From Actinidia chinensis (lineage: Eukaryota > Streptophyta > Magnoliopsida > Ericales > Actinidiaceae): a stretch of 12,223 nucleotides of DNA. Position numbers and translations under genes: made by a program. The stretch covers positions 1 to 12,223 of the forward strand of contig VIGQ01000309.1 of the NCBI GenBank assembly GCA_009663005.1, written 5' to 3'. Below are positions 1-8,852 of the stretch, one piece after another. The notes under the pieces are model-generated. The model saw only the letters and a program-made list of their open reading frames with translations. It was not told the DNA's origin and made no database searches. Every line of letters starts with the position of its first letter. Within the stretch, counting starts at the first letter, position 1.

Positions 1-198
1 CGTAATGGGAGGGCCCAATTATTAGAGGGCTCTATTCGAAAGGAGCGGGCGTGGAAACTGTTCCACTCGGAATTGTACATCAGTCGGGGAGAGAGAACGT
101 GTCAGTGGTGGGAGAGAGACGTGGACGAGGACATGGACAAGAGATTGACTTTTTCCGTCATCAAAGATAGCCACCCAATTGTGTCACTCACGGAATGA
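1..198 (+). CDS. 3' end of an unidentified protein (partial, enters from left edge)
   Basis: Frame 1 is open from the first base to a TGA at 196-198, giving 65 residues with no in-frame Met until the middle. The composition is protein-like: charged and aromatic-rich, with AWKLFHSELYISRGERT, then CQWWERDVDEDMDKRL. It ends in VSLTE-stop. I do not recognise a family. Because the rest of the window has dense frameshifts, the true stop could lie further downstream, in another frame. No canonical AATAAA follows on this strand; a weak GATAAA-like word is near 333. It could be a chance open frame, but the amino-acid mix makes a terminal exon more likely. Confidence 0.45.
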   Translation, partial: RNGRAQLLEGSIRKERAWKLFHSELYISRGERTCQWWERDVDEDMDKRLTFSVIKDSHPIVSLTE

Positions 199-866
199 GT
201 GGTGGGCTGTGACCTGATCTTTCTCACGCGCTGTCGGTTCATGACATGTACAACATGATGTAACATACCCGTATTTACGGGACCTCTGTCCGTCCATCTG
301 ATGCACTGTTTGCGGATGCGGACACGAACACAAGGATAAAATCTCTTTAAACAAATTGTGTTCGAGTTTTAACTGTGACTCTTCTGTTTCGAAAATGAAA
401 GCAGAGGGTACATCGTGTTGAAAACATTGTGAGTTGTTGGGTACAGAACGAGTGGATCAGGATATTGTGAAGGAGGAAAAGGGCTAACTACAAACTACAA
501 TTCATTCGACTATTCTTAGAGTGTTACAAAACCCGGGATGCTGACGGACGGGCACATCACAATTCGAAGGGGAAAAACAAAAGTATAAGGGATGATGATC
601 TTTCATCTTTAGAGACTTGAAACAGCAGGGCAGAGGAGCGGAACGGAAAAGAATTCGGTGCTTGATGCTGGTCTTCAATCGCTTGGCCCATGCAATCATC
701 GACTGTATCAGACATGATGCCAGCGATCAGGGAAAAAGATGGGGGAAAGACAGACCTGTTTTGGCTTTTTGATCGACGGATCAGATGAGGATGATAGTGC
801 TCGTTATAAGGCGGACACGTTGTGTATGTGTTTCTTCATAACTAAATCATGACGGTCAGCACCGAT
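199..866. other. Non-coding / 3'-flank stretch
   Basis: I see no convincing coding sequence here. A minus-strand open frame at 502-699 has no recognisable motif and an unremarkable composition. The stretch probably holds the 3' untranslated parts of the left-edge plus-strand gene and of the minus-strand exonuclease gene, which would be convergent. I found no clear AATAAA for the minus-strand gene in this interval. Confidence 0.4.
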
Positions 867-1290
867 TCAGAGGAAAATTCGGTGGACGGCGGATGTCAGG
901 AGCTGCTGATGTATTGAAGGAATTTGACGTTGTGCTTTGTCTTCATTCTCAGTAATATGCATGTCCTTGGTGACTGAACGGATCGGAGTTGTTTGTGTGA
1001 TTTTTCTATGCTTCGCTTTTGGAGTTGAAAAAGAAGAGGCCGGACACAAGTCGTCCTCACTACGGCGGTGATTAGTGATGGATTTGATTGGCATTCTTTT
1101 CATTCTTCCCTGCTGATGAGTGCTTTTCTTTTGTTGTTGATTGCTTCACTGGAGGAATCGTTTCCTTTCTGTTTGCTTTTTGGTGGACGTTTCCGTTTCC
1201 CGATTTGTTGTTTCTGACTGGGAAGTCAGGACCGGAACTACTGCTACTGCTTTTTGTGGTGGGATTGTTGCTTGCAACCGGATGCTAATC
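867..1290 (-). other. Ser/Thr/Lys-rich C-terminal tail of the exonuclease
   Basis: After the exonuclease domain the minus strand stays open in two overlapping frames (about 1290-1088 and 1103-867). They encode a low-complexity, probably disordered basic tail: a run of six Ser after TTK, then many Lys, Asn, Gln and Thr (NNKSGNGN, KQSTTKEKHSSAGK, then TPKAKHRK). It has no Cys/His metal-site pattern and no membrane segment. The hydrophobic plus-strand frame over the same bases is simply its complement. Most REXO4 proteins carry their extension at the N-terminus, so a long C-terminal tail is unusual. It might instead be a separate small gene, but no stop/start arrangement supports that. Confidence 0.45.
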
Positions 1291-2255
1291 TGTTCTCCAA
1301 GTCCCGTTAAAACATCGTGTCAGCCTCATCGTTGCACGAAGCATCTCGACTGAGTCGTGGGCCAGGACTGGATCGAGACACCGATGAAATGTTAGTCAGT
1401 TTCCCACGAACGGTGTCCCTCTGCCCCGTAAACGCGCATCAAAAGAACAGGCTGGTGTCTCTTGATGTCATTTGTGGAGCTGCAAGTACAGCACGGAGAT
1501 CATGTTTGATCGCGTGTGACGACGATCACCTATCCTTCAGGATGGTCGGACCTGATAACAAAATGGTCATCAGGACACCGGGTCTTTGAATCAGGTCAGA
1601 TGAGTAAACTCACCTCCTCTGAACGACATCAACTGGAACCCCGTAAGTTGTGATGGTGCTGATGATGCGGATAATACCGGACACGAATGAACGTAGGTCA
1701 GTGACCGGTTCATGGGCTGGACATACTTGTGTACACGACGTTTCCGAAGGTGTTAACGATGGAGACACGGGCCAGCATGGTCCCTGCATCCCCGCGGACA
1801 GCCCGACCATCTCACAGTAGATGGCCCACCTGCGTCGTTGATCCCATAGACACAGACTGGCTTGTTGTTTTACGAGGGCAGTGGACTGGGGTGATTGATG
1901 TCAGGCCGCGGCTATGATTTTCCCGTTCTTTTCGTCGCCATTCCTGCACACGGATCTTTTTCAGCTGAGTGTTTCACAATGTTTGCTGCGGTGGCTGTTG
2001 TGGCTGGTCACCCGGCAGCTCAGCTTGTCTTGATTTGGCCAATCTGTGACCGGCAGGATCATCACCGTTGGTTATCTGATGGCCATTTGGCTCGCTGCTG
2101 CCGCTGATGATGCATTGGGATCGAATCGCTGTCCTCTCCTTTTCTGGACGGTATGATTGTTGTGCCGATCCGATGATCCGTGGACGGTCTGTACATTCAG
2201 AATGGTGATGGTCACCGTTGTCACCAGACAAACAATAAGAACTTGAGAACAGCAC
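867..2255 (-). CDS. REXO4/ISG20-type DEDDh 3'-5' exonuclease
   Basis: This is a probable RNA exonuclease of the REXO4/ISG20/AEN group. These are two-metal DEDDh enzymes, and REXO4 relatives act in the nucleus or nucleolus on rRNA precursors. Read on the minus strand across several frames: the ExoI region gives AIYCEMVGL at about 1800-1825. It is followed by LARVSIVNTFGNVVY, then KYVQPM, then PVTDLRSFVSGI (down to about 1655). A 62-base intron (1613-1552) separates DVVQRR from ILKDR, VIV, HAIKHDLRAVL (ExoII, about 1545-1490) and MTSRDTSLF. ExoIII is at about 1342-1370 (SIQS, then HDSVE, then RATMRL). The order and spacing match the family. Upstream, 1830-2255 reads as a Q/P/S-rich linker. Downstream, to 867, is a Ser/Thr/Lys-rich tail. 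At least five small frameshifts break the frame. The first catalytic Asp reads as Tyr. Start and stop are uncertain; the family call is strong. Confidence 0.8.
1552..1613 (-). other. Intron in the exonuclease gene (62 bases)
   Basis: On the minus strand a GTGAGT donor begins at 1613 directly after codons for DVVQRR, and a TTATCAG acceptor ends at 1552 directly before the sequence encoding ILKDR. Removing it joins the two halves of the exonuclease domain where family members are continuous (helix before the GH-x-x-x-x-D motif). The size fits the other introns in the window. Confidence 0.75.
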
Positions 2256-3040
2256 TTGTCCAAAGCAGAGTCATGTGAATAAGAGATATGAAACCGACAT
2301 GTAATCGCATGATTGCAGTCGACGAGCGGGCTTGCTAACAACCTTCTTTTGGGTTGTCAGTGCTCTGGTTTTGCTGTTGCTGCAACAGGCTTCTTCACGT
2401 TCCGTTCGTGTCATCGGCCTGTGCTGAATAAAATGATTCACAGCATTTTATCATTCAACCAGCATTCCGTTCCCGCGTGACATCATTTCCGTGTCTCTGA
2501 CCTGTGACCACTGACCACCGGACCTGACCGTCGTATCAGGCCACCAGTCGTACCATTGGTCATCTCTGTCCACAGTCACCACCAGTCAAGTTGGCGAATG
2601 AGCAGTCGTCCTGCTTTCCTATGACCCCGGCGCCGGATCTGATCCCCTGCACCAGTTTTGTGTCCGTCCATTCTGCATCCAGCATTGCGCCACTTCTTCT
2701 GTGTCCCATGGTTCTGAAATAGAGCCCCGTGCACTACGTCACAATGTCCCTGATTCACGATTGGAACAAGCGGCTAATGGTGAGCATCAGAAGTGGAACA
2801 ACTTTGTCAGGGCGCGAATGCGCCGTCCCATCTGACGTTCACGATCAAATCCTCGATTCAGTTCTGACCTGTTAGACAATTGGACACCACATTAACACCC
2901 CGGCCTCCTCATCATCATCACATCCTGATCAATCACTCCGCTGCCAGACCAGCAGCGACCAGAAGTTACCACTGAACGAGTGGCAGCCTCAATCCAGTAT
3001 TAGCCCGCTGTAACAGTTATCATACCCGCCGTCGCTCAAC
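2256..3040. promoter_or_regulatory. Probable shared 5' region of divergent exonuclease and ATRX-type genes
   Basis: The minus-strand exonuclease and plus-strand ATRX-type genes point away from each other, so their promoters and 5' exons should lie here. I cannot identify either start codon. Short open pieces exist on both strands: 2576-2758 minus is basic, and about 2700-2830 plus has a hydrophilic stretch containing RLEQAANGEHQKW. Either could belong to a first exon. No Cys-rich ADD finger of vertebrate ATRX is visible. An AT-rich hairpin sits at 2428-2451. Confidence 0.35.
2428..2451. repeat. Perfect 8-bp inverted repeat (AT-rich hairpin)
   Basis: ATAAAATG (2428-2435) and CATTTTAT (2444-2451) are exact reverse complements around an 8-base loop. 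It lies in the probable shared upstream region of two divergent genes. The left arm overlaps an AATAAA word (2427-2432), but no plus-strand gene ends here, so a polyadenylation role is unlikely. Confidence 0.5.
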
Positions 3041-4980
3041 ACGATGTCATTTGGATTCCGATTCCTCTGACTCTGCATCCCACGTGAGGCGGCGGCCGCC
3101 TCGAGTAGTTCCACAACGGTGACTCTGAAACGATTTTATCGTAAACAATCCGCCTGATCCACCGAATTCCAGTCTGACGATCCGATCACATCGCCAAACA
3201 GCCCGACCGGACATCAGTCTCCCCGTCAGCCACTCACTCCCCGGATAGGACGTCGGCAGTGGAAACAAACAGTCTGAGTCCATCGTCAGGCATATCTGAA
3301 TCATCCACTGGCAAAAAAGCCCACAAAAGCAAACGGCAGAATCAAAAGAGTGCAGTGCAATAACAACGAGCACAATTCTGGTAACGTTCGAAAATCCGCT
3401 ACTCACCAGAATCAAGTCCCAGTCCGTGCTTCAATTCCCTTCCTGCCTCCTCTGATCCTGTGCAAAATGATTCGAAAGAAAAACAACACAAAAGGAAGGA
3501 AAACACGCACAGCACGAAAGTGCGACTCTGACGACGAGGACAGAAATTCGGTTACGTAACAGGGTAACAACGGGCCTGCTGCTGATGCAGAAACTTCGAA
3601 AGGAAAGCAGAGAGCCGAAGCAGCTAACAAAAGCAGAAAGAAGCACTGATGACAGTGACGATCAGTCAGAGGCTGATTTCGATCTGACCCAAAAGATCAG
3701 CGGACTTTCACTCCTGTGAGACGAAGATTTCTGATTCCGTGACCACGAAAAGGATCGAAATAAGAAGCGGAAGAGGAATACTCTGATCAGCGGACATGAG
3801 GCGCCGACAACACAAAACATCAGCTGAAAAGAAGAAAAAGGACGAAAGAAAAATCTGGCCCCGTTTTCGAAGAGAATTACAGCGACTATGACTTCGATCG
3901 TCCTGAAACACTGCTCACCTGTTCCTCCGCCTGCATCGTCCTTCCAAAAAGATGACGTCAGAGCCTGAACGGCATTCCATGGATCAGGAGTACAGTTTGA
4001 GGATGCCTTCTTGATGAAATTCCACGACTTTCTGATGCCGACAACGACCAGACAAATGGGAGATGGAATGAAAAATTCAGTTAGGAAAGAGAGGCAGGTC
4101 ATCTAAGAAAAAAGCAAGCCGGTGATTTGTCGTCTGTCTGATGACAGTCTGATTACGAGATGAAAAGCCGAAACGAAAGAGAAATGAGGCATTTTCGTCT
4201 CAGTGACTACGATGACGACGACGATGTATCAGATGAGGAGGTCCAAATCCGACTCTGACTTGAGCTTTTTGGATCTGACGATGAGATTCCAGTGGCAAGA
4301 AAGGAAACGGAACAAAAGTGCAAAGAAATCGGTGATAGTAGCCGCAGCCGGGGACATCGAATCAGGGTCCTGCAACAGGACAAGGACAAGAAGTGGATGA
4401 GAGGCACAAAAGAGATCGACTATGCGAAGACATTCTCACGAAAGATGAGTTGCTGAATGGGGATGGAAACAGGGCAGGGACTCGACAGTGACGTTTACGA
4501 AACAGAAACCTTTGTTTCAGGTACGACATCTGAACAAGTGACACGAATATCAGAACTCAAGTCTTATGGGAAATCCGAATGCTGACAAAATCCGGAAAAG
4601 ATTTTCGTGATGCAATACGAGAAGAAGGATTTCGTCCTCCAAACCAAATCGTTCATACATAAACGACGACTTCAGTATTCAGATGCAGAGGAATCAGATG
4701 CTGAAAAGTCTGAAATCACTTCTGTCCACATCCGAATATGAGATGAGGACGATTCTGGCAAAAAGAAGAAGAAGTGACTCCGATAGAACGGTCGTGACGA
4801 TGAGACTATCGAAAAGGAGAACTCAGGAGGAAACAGAATCGAAAAAGTGTTACGACGCAAACGAATGGCTGCTCGTCAAAAGCTGTACAACACACTGGTA
4901 TAATGCAACAAACGGGATTTGAGAATTCCGTCAGGAAAACGAGTCGACAAGTCGTTCTGGAATACGACGAAAGACTAAAA
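3041..4980 (+). other. Disordered acidic/basic N-terminal region of the ATRX-type protein
   Basis: Across three frames this stretch encodes alternating acidic-serine and lysine/arginine clusters. Examples are SDDEDRNS (about 3530), DDQSEADFDLTQ (3660), SDYDDDDDVSDEEV (about 4202), FGSDDEIPVARKE (about 4273), YSDAEESDAEKSE (about 4675) and several KKRKR- or KKKKK-like runs. ATRX proteins have exactly this kind of low-complexity linker before the helicase. GAC/GAT/GAA-rich codons make the opposite strand look like long Ser/Phe-rich open frames (3047-3415 and 3662-4102), which are shadows. A short GAC/GAT repeat lies at about 4209-4226. Frame breaks are frequent. Confidence 0.65.
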
Positions 4981-7972
4981 GCCAGTGGCTAAGTCCGCAC
5001 CTGATTTGGCGAAGCAGCTGAAACCTCATCAGATTGATGGAGTGAAATTCATGTATGAAGCGACGATCGAGTCCATCGAAATGCTGAACAACTCGGAGGT
5101 GACGGCCTGCATTCTGGCCCACATCATGGGACTGGTAAAAACATTACAAGTCGTTTCCTTCGCACACTCTCCTCACAAACCCTCTCCACGAAAAAGATCA
5201 AACGTGTTCGGATTATCAGTCCCGATCGAACAGGAGCATACAGTCCGCATAGTTCCTCAAGTGGTTGATCCCTATCACCTGCACAACTTTTCATGCATCT
5301 ACTCATGGCGAGATGAAACTCCGTATGAGAGACTGAATTATCTCCGTCATGGTCAGGACAAAGGGTGGTGTGATGATCATCGGAATTCTCTTTTTGCAAA
5401 AATGACGCTGAATGTCATGGAACTCATTTCGGGAAATCGCTGACTTCGGAACACGGCTGGCGATTTGAACAAAGCTGTTTTCGAATGTCTCCGAACCCGG
5501 GTGCAGAACTGGTCGTCGTGGACGGCAAAATGGACCTCTCATCAAAAATGAAAAAGTCAGCTGAACCGTCGCTGTCTGAGGTCCAGGACGAGGAGAAGGA
5601 TCATCCTAACAGGGACTCCGTGAAAAACAACTTATACGAGTACCACCGTATGATGCAGTTCGTGAAGCCCAATTGTTAGGAAACATAGGAATCCGAACGC
5701 GATTCGTCAGTGCCATCAGTCGCCGGTAAAACAGACTGATTCCACTGAAGTGAGGGTCAGGACGATGCAAAGAAAGCCATGTCCTGCACAAAATGTGGAA
5801 GGATCGGTCCAGCGATTGTGGATACAATGGATCTCGTGCCGTTATCTGCAAGGCCGAAGGTTCGAATACGTCTCAAACTGCGACTTTCAGAACTGCAGAG
5901 GAGCTGTATCAGTACTATTTGGACAATTTTTTCCGGGGACGGAAAGGGAGGTGAAAAATAACACGGACGGGGATACCTGTTCAAACGATTGCTAACATTT
6001 TGTAGGCTGATCTCCTCTCATCCGCAGCTGCTGAGAGCTGAATTGAGACCGAAAACAAAAATGAGATTGTCATGTCAGTGAATGGGCGGTTGGAAAACTG
6101 ATCTATTCATCCTCATGCGACGATGAATCAAATGCCAGTGATGCTGATCCAAGCCAGGCCCCGAATGAACAGGGACAAGGGAAGCGCAACAGACAGCGAA
6201 ACTCCACCGCTCACTCTGATGAGTATGTCCCGTTCGACGAAATCATTCCCGGCAGACGTAGAAACAGTACTCTCGAATAATGGAAGCAATGTAGCAGTTT
6301 TCTTCGAAAATTCTGCCACTACTGTGAAAGGACGGTGACAAGCTGATCGTCTTCTCCCAGTCACTGGACTCGCGAACCTGATCGAGTCATTTTTGAAGAC
6401 TGCGTCGACACGATGAATTTGTCGCAAGAATTGTTTCAAAACATTAGCGGAGGCGAAAGAACAAACATCGGAAGCTTCAGGACCTCCGACTCGAACGATG
6501 AGGAACACATGGAAATTGGGGCCCGACTAATCCGGATCGACGGACAACGATCCTCAGAAAAGAGGAAACAAATCATCAAACACATAAACGACACCAGTAA
6601 CCAGTCAGGGCCCGACTCATTTCTGTCTCTGCAAAAGCCTGTTCAATTGGAATTCTATGGGTCTGGAGCCAATCAATCGGTGCATCATTTTCGACCGCTT
6701 CCTGGACAATGAAACACGATTCACGAGTCGTCCATTCGATTTATCGACTCGGTCAGGTGAAACCCTGTACATTACCGATTTTTGTGGGTATGAACAATGG
6801 AGGAGCGGGGGGTTTGATCGTCAAGATTGGAAACCAGTCACTCGCCTGCAGTGTCGTCGATGAGCAGGCAAATCCATCGCCACTTCAACCATAAAGAACT
6901 GGATTTGATGTAAGTTCTCATCTCACATATACTGCTTGTATTCGTTCCCTGATGTACATATCAATGATTTCTCTCATCTTTATTACAGTTACAAGTTCAA
7001 AAGGCCTGAGCCCAAAGAAGGGGAAAATTCCGGCCTCCACCGAAAGACCGGCGCTGGCTGACGTCGAGGAACAAGTGCAAAAAATTGATCATCGATTACC
7101 ATCATACATGACTCGCTGCTGGAAGGACAAACCGGAGGAACACTGACGGAAGAGGAGCGTCAGGAGGCCTGGTACATGTTCGCGAAGAGATTTACGAAAA
7201 TGAGGAACAACGCCGAATTCAGCACAAGCGAGGAAGCGACTCACGCACGCGAACGACAGCGGAGTATTGAAGCAGCAGCAAATGCAAAACCAGATGCCAA
7301 CAAAAAAACGGATTCTGGTGCTGGACTCTGTCTCAATCAGCCCAGCAGCTGCCCGGGCGTGAGTAATTGTTCGGTACAATTGAGAACAATCGCATGCTAA
7401 TAATCATCAAACATCAATCCATCGAATTTCAAAAACAGGCTTCACCACAACCTCCTCCTGCCCACCAGAATTCGACATTTTTCTCAGCCTAAGTTAGTAC
7501 TACGGAACCCGGTGAAGCAACCGGGAAAACGGGTTTCCGACTGCCGGATCGAAGAATCACGCTCTGAAAAGGTTTTAACTCAAACTCTGAGTCAGATCAG
7601 GGAAAACGTGAGTGAGGCATCAATCTGTGGGAGGAAAACAAAGGTGGACACTCTTTCAGTGTGTCGACATGGTCATGAACGGTGTGTGAAGAAGTGACGA
7701 TGGAAAGTCTGAACGATTTGCATCAGAAGAGTTACGAGTTCCCGGACGTTAGGAATCGAATCATTCGCCAGGATAACATCAGAAATTGCAAGCAGTTGCT
7801 TGCAAGAAAAATCAGCCAGGAAGGAATCGTCGTGGACACGGAACAAGCAGGTAAACTGAGCAGCACCACGATGAAGCCGGTCGGATGTCAGCAGGTGCGT
7901 TGTTTTGAAGAGACAGATGGAAAAAACTGGCAGAGCAGAGAAGTCTGTCAACTCGAGATCACGTCACGAACC
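3041..7972 (+). CDS. ATRX/XNP-type SNF2 chromatin-remodelling ATPase
   Basis: This is a Swi2/Snf2 DNA-dependent ATPase of the ATRX (XNP) subfamily, nuclear, linked in animals to heterochromatin and H3.3 deposition. In order: a disordered acidic/basic N-terminus (about 3041-4900); LKPHQIDGVKFMYEA (5018-5062); motif I in CILAHIMGLVKTLQVVSF (5108-5158); EFLKWL (about 5255); GVMIIG (about 5370); a motif II region with VVVD (about 5512-5523); motif III in TRRRIILTGTP (5588-5620), then NLYEYHRMMQFVKPN; ELYQYYLDNFF (5901-5933); LFKRLLTF with HPQLL (about 5978-6035). Lobe 2 has GDKLIVFSQSL (6334-6366), SAKACSIGI (about 6630-6660), RCIIFD (about 6680-6697), YRLGQVKP and QSLACSVVDEQ (about 6835-6867). 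The ATRX C-terminal block follows: ELDL, YKFKRPEP, then DYHH, HDSLLEG and LTEEERQEAW. These ATRX-specific blocks separate it from other Snf2 families. Many one-base frameshifts break it. The N-terminal start is unknown and no ADD finger is seen. Confidence 0.9.
6910..6988 (+). other. Intron in the ATRX-type gene (79 bases)
   Basis: GTAAGT at 6910-6915 follows codons for ELDL, and a pyrimidine-rich TTTATTACAG ends at 6988. Splicing creates the codon AT|T and continues as YKFKRPEP, matching the NEL-x-x-LY-x-F-x-P segment of ATRX proteins. It is the best-supported intron in the window. Confidence 0.85.
7359..7438 (+). other. Intron in the ATRX-type gene (80 bases)
   Basis: A GTGAGT donor at 7359 follows the ATRX C-terminal block. 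A possible branch sequence (GCTAATAAT, about 7396) precedes an AAAAACAG acceptor ending at 7438. The next exon opens with a Pro/Gln-rich stretch (SPQPPPAHQNS), a composition typical of invertebrate ATRX C-termini. Confidence 0.65.
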
Positions 7973-8060
7973 GTGAGACGTGGTATCATCATCATCGAAA
8001 TTAATAGAACATGGACCTTTCATCGCATTTCGGTTCCTTTTCTTTCTCTTCAAAATACAG
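7973..8060 (+). other. Possible last intron of the ATRX-type gene
   Basis: GTGAGA at 7973 and a strong pyrimidine tract (TTCCTTTTCTTTCTCTTC) ending in ATACAG at 8060 form a plausible 88-base intron. An alternative donor is GTGCGT near 7894. No homology anchors the downstream exon, so the exact donor and the final codons of the protein are uncertain. Confidence 0.45.
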
Positions 8061-8271
8061 CTTGAACAACTTTATGAATCAGAGACTCAACTTTTCGTGT
8101 TCTTCTTGTAGCCTGCTCAATTATCACAAACAAAAATACTACACGCGTGTAACACCCGATGCACCTTTTGCCCAGAGCTGAAAATGGAAAGATTAACTCA
8201 AACAGAAGATGAGTGAACAAAATGTCGATCCTGAAAAGAAGAAACAGGGACTCTTTTGAAAGGTACAAACA

Positions 8272-8277
8272 AATAAA
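8272..8277 (+). terminator. Polyadenylation signal for the ATRX-type gene
   Basis: A canonical AATAAA lies about 210 bases after the last plausible splice acceptor of the plus-strand ATRX-type gene and before any other plus-strand gene. Confidence 0.5.
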
Positions 8278-8290
8278 CAAAAAGTCTGGC

Positions 8291-8580
8291 CTCTGATCCG
8301 AAGTAGTCTGTTGTCACGTTTTATTTTGGCGATCATGGTCAGGTTCCATGTATTGTCAGACTTCGTTGCACGAATGATGGAAAAGGCACAAAAGAAGATT
8401 CATGTGTCACAATTATGAGAAAGATCTTCAGTCAGAACAAAATGAGATTCAGCCGCGTCGAAGTCTCAGTGGAAAAACATTGAGGACGGTGGCAGAGTCG
8501 AGCACAGTCTTCCACGGATCAGGATCTATCGTCTAAACATTTTAGGAAGCAACAATTCGCAAATTATGTCTGGTTGTATA
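8291..8580. other. Intergenic stretch
   Basis: I see no coding motif. A TTTATT word near 8320 would read AATAAA on the minus strand and could be an extra 3' signal for the minus-strand lectin fragment to the right. Otherwise nothing stands out. Confidence 0.4.
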
Positions 8581-8581
8581 T

Positions 8582-8608
8582 TTTATTGCTGAACAAATGC
8601 GATTTATT
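8582..8608 (-). terminator. Two minus-strand AATAAA signals
   Basis: TTTATT at 8582-8587 and 8603-8608 reads AATAAA on the minus strand. Both lie just downstream of the minus-strand lectin-domain fragment. This suggests that the fragment keeps, or kept, a transcript 3' end. Confidence 0.45.
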
Positions 8609-8609
8609 T

Positions 8610-8818
8610 CATTACTAAACATATGTTTGGATGACAGCGTTGGAATTGATCATTAGAATCACAGGGTTCGAAGTGAACCATTATTCACCAGAGGACGAGT
8701 CCTTTTGTGGACAAGGCATGATGATCAAAAGATTGCTCATCCACCCATTCTTCTGGACCCCGAAAAGTCAGAAAAACCCCTGGCCTGATGTCGATGCTCA
8801 CTCAGGAAGCATTCTGAG
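8610..8818 (-). pseudogene. Second copy of a GalNAc-transferase lectin-domain end (fragment or alternative last exon)
   Basis: Read on the minus strand across frames, this gives SNLFDHH, then LSTKGLV, then PCDSNDQFQR. These are the gamma repeat of the ricin-type lectin domain that ends mucin-type GalNAc-transferases. About 120 bases (8622-8750) match the end of the full transferase gene at about 10152-10272, same orientation, with both substitutions and indels. The match includes third-position changes (the GAC CAC CAG codons there read GAT CAT CAT here), so it is a diverged paralogue. Upstream, a CCTCAG on the minus strand (ending at 8819) could be a splice acceptor. The catalytic domain is not adjacent; the RING gene lies in between on the other strand. 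It is either a truncated duplicate or an alternative terminal exon. Labelled pseudogene provisionally. Confidence 0.55.
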
Positions 8819-8852
8819 GTTTGATTGACTTTTGTTCCCGCTCCTCACCAGA

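Noticed and set aside
1088..1353. Hydrophobic plus-strand open frames resembling a membrane protein
   Set aside because: The opposite strand is continuous with the exonuclease and encodes a Ser/Lys-rich tail. TTT/CTT/GTT-rich complements of Lys and Ser codons look hydrophobic by default.
3088..3106. Adjacent NotI and XhoI sites (GCGGCCGC, CTCGAG) suggesting a vector junction
   Set aside because: No other vector sequence flanks them, and the stretch reads as an Arg/Pro-rich part of the surrounding region. Chance is sufficient.
3047..4102. Long minus-strand open frames (3047-3415, 3662-4102)
   Set aside because: They are Ser/Phe/Arg-rich complements of an acidic and basic plus-strand region that fits an ATRX N-terminus. 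They show no motif of their own.
7503..7540. GC-rich imperfect inverted repeat (CGGAACCCG ... CGGGTTTCCG)
   Set aside because: It lies inside the ATRX-type C-terminal coding exon, with no terminator or RNA context.
8622..8760. Direct repeat as a tRNA-derived SINE
   Set aside because: A GGTTCGAA word resembles a pol III B box, but the repeat is fully explained as a protein-coding lectin exon. Copy 2 does not keep the box.
8631..8828. Plus-strand open frame over the left lectin copy
   Set aside because: Coding evidence (lectin gamma repeat, shared with 10152-10272) is on the minus strand.
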